This document shows positions 17,858 to 27,542 of a stretch of DNA of 64,000 bases, piece after piece. The stretch's first letter is position 1. Each line of letters opens with the position of its first letter. The stretch is from Gammaproteobacteria bacterium. Its GTDB lineage: Bacteria; Pseudomonadota; Gammaproteobacteria; Pseudomonadales; Azotimanducaceae. The notes below the pieces were generated by a model. It was not told where the DNA came from and ran no database searches. It saw only the letters and a program-made list of their open reading frames with translations. The stretch covers positions 74,497 through 138,496 of the forward strand of contig DUBB01000043.1 of the NCBI GenBank assembly GCA_012960535.1. Direction: 5' to 3'. Both the position numbers and the translations under genes were made by a program.

Positions 17858-19384
17858 ATGAATAAACCTAAAAAAGCAGTGGTTATACTACTGGATAGCT
17901 TGAACAGACATATGCTGGGTTGCTACGGTAGCAAGGAATTCAAAACGCCTAACATCGACCGCCTGGCCGCCAAATCATTGCGATTCCAGAAACATTACAC
18001 AGGTTCGCTACCCTGTATGCCCGCACGACACGATATTCTAGTGGGCGCACTGGACTTCCTATGGAAACCCTGGGGTTCAATCGAATTGTGGGAACGCCCC
18101 CTTTCCCATTACCTGAGACGCAAAGGGATTGTCACCCGTTTAATTACTGACCACCCTCATTTATTCGAAACCGGCGGTGAAAATTACCACACGGATTTTC
18201 TTTCATGGGATTATCTCAGAGGGCATGAAAGTGACCCTTGGCGCACCCGAAAGGACCCCTCCTGGATAGGCTCTCCAGCGCTGCCAGCCGGTTTCAAATA
18301 CCAATCCGATGAAAACTCGTACCCTTATGATCTGTCAAGAACCTACTTCAGGGAAGAGCTTGATTTCCCGGGGCCAAAAACGATGCGAGCCACCAGCAAA
18401 TGGTTGGAAAATCACGGTAACAGCCATGACAGCTTCCTGCTGTTTGTTGATGAATTCGATCCTCACGAGCCCTTTGATACACCAGCTCCCTGGGCAAATA
18501 TGTATGACCCAGACTGGAAAGATGACATGATAATCTGGCCTCCCTATGCTGTCGGTGCCCAAGAAAAGGGTCTCATCACGGCGCGACAAGCCAGACACAT
18601 CAGAGCAAACTATGGATCTAAATTATCCATGATCGACCATTGGCTTGGCGAAGTAATCGATGTTATGGATGAAAAGGATCTCTGGAAAGAGACCCTGTTT
18701 ATTGTATGCACAGACCACGGCCACTATCTGGGTGAAAAGGATATGTTCGGCAAACCCAAAGCCATGCAATATGAACCGCTCGGCCATACACCGCTGCTCA
18801 TTCACTACCCCGGTATTGCGCCGGGAGATATCCATGCACTTACTACAAACGTAGATATTCACGCTACCCTCGCTGACCTCTTCGATATTGAAGTTGATCA
18901 CAAGACCCATGGATACTCGCTACTACCTTTAATTGACGGCAGCAAGAATACCATCCGGGATTGGGCGCTAGGGGGTATATTCGGAAACTGGGTGCAGATT
19001 CAGGATGACCGGTTCAAATATGCCCGGGCACCAGTTGACTCGAATTTTCCACTTTCCATGTGGTCCAATCGCTGGTCGACAATGCCGGTGCCGCCACTAC
19101 CCAATCTCCGCTTACCTGATCCCGACCACCGAGCCTTCCTCGATTATATGCCCGGATCCAAAATACCGGTCATGCGACAGCCTTTTGCAGAAGGCGACCT
19201 TCTGCCCTATTGGTCTCTCAATGCACCCATTAACGATCATCAGCTCTACGATATTGACAATGACCCCGAAGAGAACCACAACTTATCTGGTGAGGCGATT
19301 GAGACACAAATGCTGGACATGATCAGTACCGCGCTTACCGAACTCGAAGCTCCCAGGGAACAATTCAAGCGCTTAGGGCTATAA
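17858..19384 (+). CDS. Type I sulfatase (alkaline phosphatase superfamily)
   Basis: 508 residues. The active-site consensus CxPxR is present as CMPAR (Cys53), so the Cys would have to be converted to formylglycine for activity. Metal ligands are visible in LLDSLNRH (Asp13) and TDHGHYLGEKD, and DEFDPHEPFDTP is a further family block. It hydrolyses sulfate esters, probably of a sugar or aryl substrate. No signal peptide is seen, so it appears cytoplasmic, unlike many algal polysaccharide sulfatases. The only FGE-like domain in this window (near 56 kb) lacks its cysteines, so maturation must rely on an enzyme encoded elsewhere. Confidence 0.88.
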   Translation: MNKPKKAVVILLDSLNRHMLGCYGSKEFKTPNIDRLAAKSLRFQKHYTGSLPCMPARHDILVGALDFLWKPWGSIELWERPLSHYLRRKGIVTRLITDHPHLFETGGENYHTDFLSWDYLRGHESDPWRTRKDPSWIGSPALPAGFKYQSDENSYPYDLSRTYFREELDFPGPKTMRATSKWLENHGNSHDSFLLFVDEFDPHEPFDTPAPWANMYDPDWKDDMIIWPPYAVGAQEKGLITARQARHIRANYGSKLSMIDHWLGEVIDVMDEKDLWKETLFIVCTDHGHYLGEKDMFGKPKAMQYEPLGHTPLLIHYPGIAPGDIHALTTNVDIHATLADLFDIEVDHKTHGYSLLPLIDGSKNTIRDWALGGIFGNWVQIQDDRFKYARAPVDSNFPLSMWSNRWSTMPVPPLPNLRLPDPDHRAFLDYMPGSKIPVMRQPFAEGDLLPYWSLNAPINDHQLYDIDNDPEENHNLSGEAIETQMLDMISTALTELEAPREQFKRLGL

Positions 19385-19425
19385 GCCAGCAGCCATATTG
19401 CTGACCTGCTGTTGAATTTTGGAAA

Positions 19426-19500
19426 AACCAGAGTCTCTGGTTAACCGCCCTGCAGCGCAGAAAACCAGAAAGGCCGGTCGAAGGTCCCCCGGACTGGCCT
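19426..19500. terminator. Two inverted repeats between convergent genes
   Basis: AACCAGAG and CTCTGGTT form a palindrome around one base at 19426-19442. A second inverted repeat has arms at 19471-19479 and 19492-19500 (AGGCCGGTC / GACTGGCCT, one G-T pair). There is no T run after either arm, so intrinsic termination is uncertain, but the position between converging sulfatase and SMP-30 genes suits a termination region. Confidence 0.35.
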
Positions 19501-19617
19501 GCGCATTTGTGCCGGTTAAGTTTATTCACTCAAGAGAAAAACTTTCCAGCCCGGACAGAGATCATTGATCACTGTCGCGCCACCCCATCGACCGCTAAAG
19601 CTCGTTAACCAAGCTCA

Positions 19618-20535
19618 TCAACGAGCATCATCAACAAAGTTCAATGGATGACCACGCGTTTCCCACTGACACGATATTAACTGGCCCGTGGTCGATAAAG
19701 TGATAAATGCTGTTGCCAGATTCTCACCACCAAAGCAGATATTAGTAGTCAGCACATCAGGCATTGGGACCAGTCGAGCAGCAGTGCCATCGGCCGAATG
19801 CACCGTAATACCGCCCGTTATAAGCGTGGCTACACATATGTTTCCCAGAGCATCAACCGCCAGTGAATCAAACATGTGATAGTCCGGAATCTGAGCCATC
19901 ATTGTAGGCCTTTGCGCTGAATTCAGGCGCCCCGGACCTGACAAGTCGTATGCCCACAGCCTGCCTGTCGGCGTCTCTGCTACATAAAGGGTGCATTCAT
20001 CAGGTGACAGACCAATTCCGTTAGGCCCCTCCAGGGGAAAGATAACTTCTTCGATTGAAAGGCCATCTATGCTGGCATAGTAGACGCCTGTGCGATCGCG
20101 GTCACGATCCCTGACTTTGCCATGATCAGTGAACCAGAAACCACCCTGACGATCAAACACCAGATCGTTAGGGCCTCTTAAAGGAAACCCCGCACAATCA
20201 TCATACAAGATCTCGACCTTACCGCTGTCGAGATCGACCCGTTCAATCCGCCCACCACTATAGTCGTCTGCTTGTTGGCCCGGAAAAACCAGTCCGTTAC
20301 TACTCGTGTGCCACTTGAACCCCCCGTTATTACAGATGTAACAATGACCATCCGGGCCAATAGCAGCACCATTAGGCCCACCCCCGATATGCGCCACAAT
20401 ATCAACCTGGCCATCAGGGTGGACTCGAGACAAAGTTCCCCGCTTAATCTCAACCACCAGGACAGACCCGTCGTTCATGGCAATAGGACCTTCCGGGAAC
20501 TGCAGCTGATCCGTTATAACGTTAAAGCCTTCCAA
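19618..20535 (-). CDS. SMP-30/gluconolactonase/LRE family protein
   Basis: 305 residues of beta-propeller-like sequence: LQFPEGPIAMNDGSVLVVEI near the start (the Glu is a family metal ligand), GGGPNGAAIGPDGHCYICNN, PLRGPNDLVFDRQGGFWFTD and PLEGPNGIGLSPDECTLYVA. The repeated GPN blocks carry metal-binding Asn residues of SMP-30 lactonases. It probably hydrolyses a lactone. The start is decided by the ribosome site: AGGAGG lies five bases before a TTG at 20535, whereas the longer GTG start at 20556 would place that site inside the gene. Confidence 0.85.
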   Translation of the reverse strand: MEGFNVITDQLQFPEGPIAMNDGSVLVVEIKRGTLSRVHPDGQVDIVAHIGGGPNGAAIGPDGHCYICNNGGFKWHTSSNGLVFPGQQADDYSGGRIERVDLDSGKVEILYDDCAGFPLRGPNDLVFDRQGGFWFTDHGKVRDRDRDRTGVYYASIDGLSIEEVIFPLEGPNGIGLSPDECTLYVAETPTGRLWAYDLSGPGRLNSAQRPTMMAQIPDYHMFDSLAVDALGNICVATLITGGITVHSADGTAARLVPMPDVLTTNICFGGENLATAFITLSTTGQLISCQWETRGHPLNFVDDAR

Positions 20536-20638
20536 ATCATTCCTCCTGAAGTGCACTGTGTTAACGATCCCTGACCGTTTAATTTATGCCAAGGCCACCT
20601 CATCATAAAAACCTGGGAACCAGTTAATTCTCCACAAG

Positions 20639-21391
20639 TTATTCAACGATGGGTTCTCCACCCTGATCGACAATCATTTGTTTTACTTCAGCAAGCATCT
20701 GCTCCAGGCGTTTTTCATCAACCCCCCTCATAACAAGATTGGTCCCATAACCATCCTTGCGGTAAAAAGGATAGGAACCTAAATCTATGTCACTATATCG
20801 ATCCTGGATATCGGTTAGTTGAGCCGCCACCTGGCTTTCTCCCAAGTAGGCTCCAACGCTGCGCGATCTAACCGGTCTTCCTCCCGGTAACCGATGGCCA
20901 TCCAGAGAACTCGCCATGGCCTGCATGACCGCGGGGACACCGGCCATGACAAAAACATTTTCTATCTGGAACCCGGGAGGGCCTCCAGTGGGGTTTTCAA
21001 TGAGCACACCGCCTAAAGGAATCCTTGCCATTCGCAGTCTGGCAACCATAACCTCCTCTGGCGCTTGCCTCTGCCTGATCAGAGCTTCAACCTCCGGATG
21101 CAGATACAGCTCCGTTTCAAACGCTCTAGCAATACTGTCGGCGGTTATATCATCATGGGTGGGCCCAATACCGCCCGTGGTAAAAACATAATCGAATTCC
21201 CGGCGACACTCATTAACGGTCGTTATAATCTTCTCTTCGATATCCGGTATCACCCTGGCTTCGCTCATCCTGATACCCAGTTCATTTAGCACTTTCGCCA
21301 GATGTGCCAAATTAGTATCCTGGGTCCTGCCTGATAATATTTCGTTACCTATGATGACCAAACAGGCCGTAACCGATTTCTTCGAATTCAT
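20639..21391 (-). CDS. CinA-like molybdopterin-binding domain protein
   Basis: 250 residues. The N-terminal ~170 residues match the CinA/MoaB-Mog-like domain: VIIGNEILSGRTQDTN, TTGGIGPTHDDITADSIARA and NPTGGPPGFQIENVFVMAG. The nicotinamide-nucleotide deamidase domain of full CinA is absent. In this short type the role is usually given as a pyrophosphatase-like or unknown housekeeping function. GAGAGGAGAT immediately before the ATG at 21391 sets the start, eight codons inside the open frame. The DsbA/HCCA-like gene ends at 21426, 34 bases upstream, so the two are probably co-transcribed. Confidence 0.85.
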   Translation of the reverse strand: MNSKKSVTACLVIIGNEILSGRTQDTNLAHLAKVLNELGIRMSEARVIPDIEEKIITTVNECRREFDYVFTTGGIGPTHDDITADSIARAFETELYLHPEVEALIRQRQAPEEVMVARLRMARIPLGGVLIENPTGGPPGFQIENVFVMAGVPAVMQAMASSLDGHRLPGGRPVRSRSVGAYLGESQVAAQLTDIQDRYSDIDLGSYPFYRKDGYGTNLVMRGVDEKRLEQMLAEVKQMIVDQGGEPIVE

Positions 21392-21425
21392 ATCTCTCCT
21401 CTCTTCATACCACAAAATGTCTGCT

Positions 21426-22121
21426 TTAAATCGCCTTCACGGTTGGGTCTGATGTTATCCCGGCTGCTTCCAGCAACCAGTCTATACGATCATTTCCCCA
21501 GAAATACTCCTCAACACCATCATCTTCCAAAACAAAAAACGGCACACCGAAAACACCATCCAACTCACTCCTGCGAATGCCACCGACGCATATCTTGTCC
21601 AGCTTTTTTCGATGTGTCTCTGTCCAGCTTAAGGGTATATCCAGGGCCATGTCCTGACAAATCTTCTCAATAACATCCTTCTGCATCACATCCAGTCTTC
21701 CTCTGCCATCAAAATCAAAACGGCGGGCGAAAACCGCATTGCCGAACTGCCAGCCGAGGCCCGCGTCTACGGCACTGAGGTAAGCTAGATGGACTGGCTG
21801 CCATTGCTCTATGCCTGTCATCGTACCCACTTTTCGAACCCGGTAGTCAGTGGCTTCATCCAGATGGAATTGTCCATCAAGTCGATCCAGAAAAGATCTG
21901 TTCAACCCTGCTGTTTCCGCTTGCCGAGCGGCATCCTTAAAGACATACCTCAGTTTAAATAGATTATCGGACGGATTATCCATGTGACCACCAAATATCA
22001 CGTCTGGCCACAGCGGCATGGTCTGGACAATTGACCTGACCGGCTCGGGTAACAGACTCATCCTGTGAAAGGCGACACCGGCAAATGGGGATCGAAAACT
22101 AAAATAGAAGCGAATGATCAT
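21426..22121 (-). CDS. DsbA-family / 2-hydroxychromene-2-carboxylate isomerase-like protein
   Basis: 231 residues with a thioredoxin fold of the kappa-GST type. The N-terminus IIRFYFSFRSPFAGVA carries the serine (FRSP) that replaces the CxxC of true DsbA, as in HCCA isomerase. The C-terminal GVFGVPFFVLEDDGVEEYFW followed by NDRIDWL is the usual cis-proline region and end. Relatives isomerise glutathione-linked aromatic intermediates or act as general GSH-dependent enzymes. No naphthalene-pathway genes are nearby, so the substrate is open. It is divergent from uvrA. Confidence 0.82.
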   Translation of the reverse strand: MIIRFYFSFRSPFAGVAFHRMSLLPEPVRSIVQTMPLWPDVIFGGHMDNPSDNLFKLRYVFKDAARQAETAGLNRSFLDRLDGQFHLDEATDYRVRKVGTMTGIEQWQPVHLAYLSAVDAGLGWQFGNAVFARRFDFDGRGRLDVMQKDVIEKICQDMALDIPLSWTETHRKKLDKICVGGIRRSELDGVFGVPFFVLEDDGVEEYFWGNDRIDWLLEAAGITSDPTVKAI

Positions 22122-22222
22122 GACTTTTCTCCCCCCACAGTAACAAATAGTTTATGCTTATGCAGCCAGTTAACTCGATATTAAAGCCACAGACAATCCT
22201 ACTAACATCAATTTAAGCCAGC

Positions 22223-25072
22223 ATGAAATCAGCAGCAGAAGAACTCGATCACATCCTTATCCGAGGCGCTCGAGAGCACAACCTAAAAAACATAGAAATT
22301 AAGATCCCGAAACGCAAACTGGTGGTACTAACCGGCGTATCAGGCTCAGGAAAATCATCGCTAGCCTTCGATACCCTATATGCTGAAGGCCAGAGAAGAT
22401 ACGTGGAATCCCTGTCTGCCTATGCAAGACAGTTTCTCGGCCAGATGGAAAAGCCAAAATACGATACTATCCGAGGCCTTTCGCCAACCATTTCAATCGA
22501 ACAAAAAACCACCAGTCGAAATCCTCGATCAACTGTGGGCACCATTACCGAAATATCTGATTACCTGCGTGTTTTCTATGCTCGACTGGGCAAGCAGTTC
22601 TGTCACCAATGCGACCAACCCGTCAACGGACAAACCGCTGAAAAGATAGTCCATACCCTGATGTCTGAGGCAGCCAATAGCCGACTGTTCTTATTACACC
22701 CATTATTGGTGAACAGGAAAGGTGAACATCGGGATATTATAGAAGAAGCTAAAGCACAGGGCTTTGTTAGACTCCGGATCAACGGTGAAATGGTGCGTAG
22801 CGAAGAAATAACCGTGCTCGACAAAAGGAAAAAGCACACTGTTGAAGCTGTAGTCGATCGAATTATTATCAAGCCGGGCATAGAAGAAAGGCTTACCGAA
22901 TCAGTCGAGCAGGCTCTTCAACTAGGTAAGGGCGTTCTAATTGCCAACGTAAATCAACAGGATCGTGTCTACTCAGAGCACCTGGCGTGCGAAAAATGCC
23001 GCATTTCCTTCCCCAGCCTCTCGCCGCAGTCATTTTCCTTCAACAGTCCTCAGGGAATGTGTTTAAAGTGTAATGGACTGGGTACCCAGGTTGCCTTTGA
23101 TGAGAGACTGGTTATCCCGGATAATAAGCTGGCCATTAAGGATGGGGCTTTAAAACCAGTCGGTAGAATCGATGAGAGTAGCCGATCGATGACAGCAACC
23201 TTTCATCGCCAGATGTTTACCCATCTAGGCATCCCCCTGGATAAGCCCTGGAACAAGCTTTCAAAAAGCCAAAAAAGAACCATCCTCCACGGCACTGGGG
23301 AGGTCCGCTATAAAATTAACTGGGGCTCTCATGGCACCTCACAATCCAGATACGAAGGCCTGCTGAATCGGTTGATGAGACGATTCCGAAATACAAAATC
23401 AGAAGGCATGAAAAGATGGTATTCCCAGTTTCTAGCGAATACGCCCTGCAATGCCTGCCTTGGCGAGCGGCTGCGTCCGGAAAGCGCAGCCGTCAGGATA
23501 GCCGACAAGACCATCGTTGAGGTCTCTGCCATGACCATAGACAGCGCATTTGATTTCTTCAGCACGTTAAAGCTGTCAGGATCCGATGCTGAGATTGCCC
23601 GCGAATTGGTAAAGGAAATTAACTCTCGCCTTGGTTTTCTGAATTCGGTGGGCTTATCTTATCTTTCACTGAACCGCCTGGGCCCCTCGCTGTCTGGCGG
23701 AGAATCACAACGAATCAGACTTGCCAGTCAGGTTGGTTCAGAACTTTCAGGCGTTATTTATATTCTGGATGAACCCAGTATTGGACTACACCAGCGAGAT
23801 AATCAGCGCCTATTGAAAACCCTGATGAAAATGCGGGACATCGGCAATACAGTCATCGTTGTCGAGCATGATGAAGAAACAATCAGATCGGCAGATTACG
23901 TTGTTGATTTTGGCCCTGGAGCAGGCATAAATGGTGGATCTGTAGTCCATACAGGAACCCCTGCCAGTCTGCTAAAAAACAAAAAATCACTGACCGGCCG
24001 TTATCTCTCAGGCAGGAATCAGATTATGCGGAGAGAGAAATGCCGACAGAAAAGCGGCACGCTTACCATCATCGGCGCATCTGAAAACAACCTCAAAAAC
24101 ATCGATGTTAATTTCCCGCTGGGCGTGTTGACGGCTGTCACGGGTGTAAGTGGCGCTGGCAAATCGACGCTGGTGAACGACATCTTGTTTCCTGCATTAG
24201 CACGTCATTTTCATCCCCATAGCCAGAAGATCGGTAAACACAACCGAATTGAAGGGCTTGATCAACTGGATAAAGTGGTCGCGATTGACCAGAAACCCAT
24301 TGGCCGGACACCTCGCAGCAATCCGGTCACCTACATCAAGGTTTTTGATGAGATACGAAAATTCTTCTCGCTACTGCCTGGATCAAGAATGCGAGGTTAT
24401 CAACCGGGCCGATTCTCTTTTAATGTTAAAGGGGGTAGGTGCGAGACCTGTCAAGGGGATGGTGTAAGAAAAATTGAAATGCATTTCCTCTCTGATGTTT
24501 ATGTTAGGTGCGAATCCTGTCAGGGCAGCAGATTTAATGAAGCAACACTGGAAGTAAAGTACCAGGGCAAGTCCATTGCCGATGTCCTGCAAATGACAGT
24601 TCTGGAGGCGGTACAGCACTTCTCAGAACACACTAAAATTGTGGCGTCATTACAATTACTGGTTGATGTCGGCCTTGACTACCTGCATTTGGGTCAACCT
24701 TCTTCAACTCTGTCAGGGGGGGAAGCACAAAGAATCAAACTGGCAAGGGAGCTTTCTAAAGTAGCAACAGGTAAAACCTTTTATATTCTTGATGAACCGA
24801 CCACAGGATTACACTTTGATGATGTGAGGAAACTACTAATCGTGCTGAATCGACTGGTTGATGCCGGCAATTCTGTCACGGTCATTGAGCACAATCTGGA
24901 TGTCATAAAAACGGCGGACTGGATTATTGACCTTGGCCCTGATGGCGGACCTAAAGGTGGTAAAATGATAGACCAGGGAACACCCGCTCATTTAGCCAGC
25001 AAAGGCAAAGGCGACACCGCCGCGTTCCTTAATCAAGCACTCAGCAAGAAGCATCAATTAATTTCAAGCTGA
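22223..25072 (+). CDS. uvrA: UvrABC excinuclease subunit A
   Basis: 949 residues, normal for UvrA, the damage-recognition ATPase of nucleotide excision repair. Two ABC ATPase modules are visible: Walker [10 protein letters not shown] (from residue 38) and GVSGAGKST, with LSGGES and LSGGEA signatures. Two zinc modules follow the C-x2-C-x20-C-x2-C pattern (CEKC...CLKC and CETC...CESC). [19 protein letters not shown] and the Q-loop regions are intact. No ribosome site is obvious before the ATG. I see no clear LexA box in the 100 bases upstream, so SOS control is not supported by this sequence. Confidence 0.98.
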   Translation: MKSAAEELDHILIRGAREHNLKNIEIKIPKRKLVVLTGVSGSGKSSLAFDTLYAEGQRRYVESLSAYARQFLGQMEKPKYDTIRGLSPTISIEQKTTSRNPRSTVGTITEISDYLRVFYARLGKQFCHQCDQPVNGQTAEKIVHTLMSEAANSRLFLLHPLLVNRKGEHRDIIEEAKAQGFVRLRINGEMVRSEEITVLDKRKKHTVEAVVDRIIIKPGIEERLTESVEQALQLGKGVLIANVNQQDRVYSEHLACEKCRISFPSLSPQSFSFNSPQGMCLKCNGLGTQVAFDERLVIPDNKLAIKDGALKPVGRIDESSRSMTATFHRQMFTHLGIPLDKPWNKLSKSQKRTILHGTGEVRYKINWGSHGTSQSRYEGLLNRLMRRFRNTKSEGMKRWYSQFLANTPCNACLGERLRPESAAVRIADKTIVEVSAMTIDSAFDFFSTLKLSGSDAEIARELVKEINSRLGFLNSVGLSYLSLNRLGPSLSGGESQRIRLASQVGSELSGVIYILDEPSIGLHQRDNQRLLKTLMKMRDIGNTVIVVEHDEETIRSADYVVDFGPGAGINGGSVVHTGTPASLLKNKKSLTGRYLSGRNQIMRREKCRQKSGTLTIIGASENNLKNIDVNFPLGVLTAVTGVSGAGKSTLVNDILFPALARHFHPHSQKIGKHNRIEGLDQLDKVVAIDQKPIGRTPRSNPVTYIKVFDEIRKFFSLLPGSRMRGYQPGRFSFNVKGGRCETCQGDGVRKIEMHFLSDVYVRCESCQGSRFNEATLEVKYQGKSIADVLQMTVLEAVQHFSEHTKIVASLQLLVDVGLDYLHLGQPSSTLSGGEAQRIKLARELSKVATGKTFYILDEPTTGLHFDDVRKLLIVLNRLVDAGNSVTVIEHNLDVIKTADWIIDLGPDGGPKGGKMIDQGTPAHLASKGKGDTAAFLNQALSKKHQLISS

Positions 25073-25296
25073 TTCTGATTTGACTCGAAATCAAGTACCA
25101 GCAGCAACTTGTGCAACCTTGTATTTCACCCACCTCAGTGACTTGCGCCTGATCAACCCGTTTGCCATGGGTTTGCAGTAGATTAGTCCTCCCCTTGTTG
25201 GCTGGTGTCTTCCGTACCGGCCAGGAAAGGACCCCAGGTAGGTTACCAAGCATTTTTATGTGGAGATGCTTTGGAAATTCGTGTTACTTTAAAGCC

Positions 25297-26142
25297 GTGA
25301 CTGAATTCGACCCCAAACTTGTCCCCATTAGACCCGCAGCGACCGTCATGCTTATAGCAGACCGCCCCGATCTGCAGATATTCATGCTAAAACGTCACGC
25401 GAATACCGTTTTTGCCGGAGGAATGTGGGTGTTCCCAGGTGGCGGGGTAGATCCAGAAGACAGTCAAACACAGTTCAACCAAGCCAATATAGATGAACTG
25501 GATGCGCACAGCAGTTCGCTATTAGAACTCGAATCCGGTGGGTTAGCCTACTACATTGCAGCAATCAGAGAGAGTTTCGAAGAATCAGGGATCCTTTTTG
25601 CGCACCGTAACGAAGAACAGCAGCTTATCAACTTGTCTGATAACAATACTCGAACTCATTTTGATTCCCTGAGAGACCAGTTAAATAACCGGCAAACCAA
25701 TTTTCGAGATATCCTCCGATCCGAAGCGCTGACACCCGCCCTGGGATGGCTCCATCCGGTTGCCAGATGGGTAACACCACTGGGCTCACCAAAGCGGTTT
25801 GACGCCAGATTTTTTATCGCGGGCATGCCTGCCGATCAAACACCCATCCACGACGATGGCGAACTGGTCAAATCAGCCTGGATGCGACCCGATGATATCC
25901 TAGCGGCTTGTGACCAGGAAAAAATGGTTCTGATGTCTCCCACCCTGCGCATGGTACGTAGCCTTGCCTTTTTTACATCTACTCAAGAAGTGCTCCAGGC
26001 CGTTTCTCATGAACTCAGTTATGAACGAGTGAGAGTGTGCTCCGAGCGTGGCACTCTAGTGGTCCCCGGTGAACAGGGCTACACTCACGGCAGCGAAAAT
26101 ATTGAAACCGGTTGGATACGACTGCGGCCAGGCCAAACCTAG
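25297..26142 (+). CDS. Nudix hydrolase (NUDT19-like)
   Basis: 281 residues from the chosen GTG. Homology begins just after it: VPIRPAATVMLIADRPDLQI then MLKRHANTVFAGGMWVFPGG. The Nudix box is split by an insertion: GGGVDPED near residue 50 and AAIRESFEESGILF ~45 residues later, as in the NUDT19/RP2p group that acts on CoA or related diphosphates. Catalytic Glu residues in RESFEE are present. The open frame reaches back to 25162, but the upstream 45 codons are unlike the family. No strong ribosome site marks any start, so an ATG at 25258 remains possible. Confidence 0.78.
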   Translation: MTEFDPKLVPIRPAATVMLIADRPDLQIFMLKRHANTVFAGGMWVFPGGGVDPEDSQTQFNQANIDELDAHSSSLLELESGGLAYYIAAIRESFEESGILFAHRNEEQQLINLSDNNTRTHFDSLRDQLNNRQTNFRDILRSEALTPALGWLHPVARWVTPLGSPKRFDARFFIAGMPADQTPIHDDGELVKSAWMRPDDILAACDQEKMVLMSPTLRMVRSLAFFTSTQEVLQAVSHELSYERVRVCSERGTLVVPGEQGYTHGSENIETGWIRLRPGQT

Positions 26143-26419
26143 AATTCTGTTCGTGGCTCATTGTGGTTTATGCACAGCCAGGTGCATCCGCCGATGATGC
26201 CAGAAGATCAGGGATACCCATTGAGCCCTGCCTGGCTCAATCTGGGATGATTGCAATTCACATTTGATCGACTTGCGGCGGCCTGTTATAAAGTTAATGA
26301 AATACAGGCAACATGTCTAAAAAATGTTACCTCAGTGAAAGGGGATCGAAAATGTCACCGCCCCTGCCTTACCCGATAAATTAAGCCTTAAATAGCATCA
26401 CCAGCGGGATTAACTATCT

Positions 26420-27532
26420 ATGAATTTCGGATTTACACAGGAGCAGGAACTATTAAGGGTACAGGTCAGACGATTTCTAGACGACAACTGCACCCTGGCA
26501 GAGGTTCGCCGCATCATGGAAACATCCCAGGGCTATGATCAGGTGCAATGGCGCCGTATGGCTGACCTCGGTTGGCTGGGATTAATCATAGATACCGAAT
26601 TTGATGGCGTCGGTCTCAACTGGGTCGACCTTGTCGTGATTCTTGAGGAGATGGGCCGATCCTTGTATCCAGCCCCTTATCTCTCAACCATGCTGTTCTG
26701 CTCAGCCCTGAATGATGTCGCCGACGGGCCCACCAAAAAAGCGATATTACCCGGAATCGCCCGGGGGGAAATAAAGGGAAGCCTCGCCCTGTTCGATCAA
26801 CCTGGCGATCCACATATCGACAATATCAGCCTCGAAGCAGATGACACCTCTGACGGATTATTTCTCCAGGGATCAAAACCATTTGTGCATGATTGCGGTA
26901 GCGTGAACTATTACCTGGTGGCTTATCGGCAAGCAGGCAGCTTATATCTTGTTTTACTTGATGCCGATGACGAGGGCCTCAAGCAAAGCCATTCACCGAC
27001 CATGGACCTCACCAAACGAACCGGCAGTCTGAGCCTTGATAACATTGAAATCAGCAATGCAGCACGCTTCGCCGTTGACGAGAAACAGCTGCAACGGCTT
27101 TTTGATGTAGGTGCTGTGGGCATCGCTGCAGAAATGATAGGTGCTGCTGAATCTGTACTGGCTATGACCACCAAGTATGCCCAGGACCGAACACAATTTG
27201 GCCACGCTATTGGAAAATACCAGGGCGTAAAGCATCGCCTGGCTGAAATGTACGTCGATATCGAATCGTTCAAGTCTCTGGTTTACTATGCAGCCTGGAC
27301 GATTACCGAATCCCAAGAAGAATTAGCACGATCCGCGTCCCTGGCCAAGGCCTATGCCAGCGATGCTTTTGCCACTATTGGCATTGATGGCGTGCAACTC
27401 CACGGCGCCATTGGGTTCACGCAGGAATATGATATCCAGCTATTTCTGAAGCGGTCAAAGTGGAGTCGGGCAAACTATGGCAATGCTGATTTCCACTACG
27501 AAAAAATTATTAAACAGCGACTGAGCCAGTAA
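26420..27532 (+). CDS. Acyl-CoA dehydrogenase, FadE-type small subunit-like
   Basis: 370 residues. MNFGFTQEQELLRVQVRRFLD is the helical start, the middle beta domain is poorly conserved, and the C-terminal bundle has YAQDRTQFGHAIGKYQGVKH and DGVQLHGAIGFTQEYDIQLF. The first carries the FAD-contacting Arg/Gln/Phe; the second the 'hG' block. The middle domain lacks the usual 'TEPxxGSD' motif (KGSLALFDQPGDPHIDN stands there). Such diverged ACADs usually pair with a second ACAD to form a heteromer, as in steroid side-chain oxidation. The partner begins 10 bases downstream. Confidence 0.9.
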   Translation: MNFGFTQEQELLRVQVRRFLDDNCTLAEVRRIMETSQGYDQVQWRRMADLGWLGLIIDTEFDGVGLNWVDLVVILEEMGRSLYPAPYLSTMLFCSALNDVADGPTKKAILPGIARGEIKGSLALFDQPGDPHIDNISLEADDTSDGLFLQGSKPFVHDCGSVNYYLVAYRQAGSLYLVLLDADDEGLKQSHSPTMDLTKRTGSLSLDNIEISNAARFAVDEKQLQRLFDVGAVGIAAEMIGAAESVLAMTTKYAQDRTQFGHAIGKYQGVKHRLAEMYVDIESFKSLVYYAAWTITESQEELARSASLAKAYASDAFATIGIDGVQLHGAIGFTQEYDIQLFLKRSKWSRANYGNADFHYEKIIKQRLSQ

Positions 27533-27542
27533 GGAATCTACT

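Noticed and set aside
22123..22222. LexA operator upstream of uvrA.
   Set aside because: No CTG-N10-CAG palindrome is visible.
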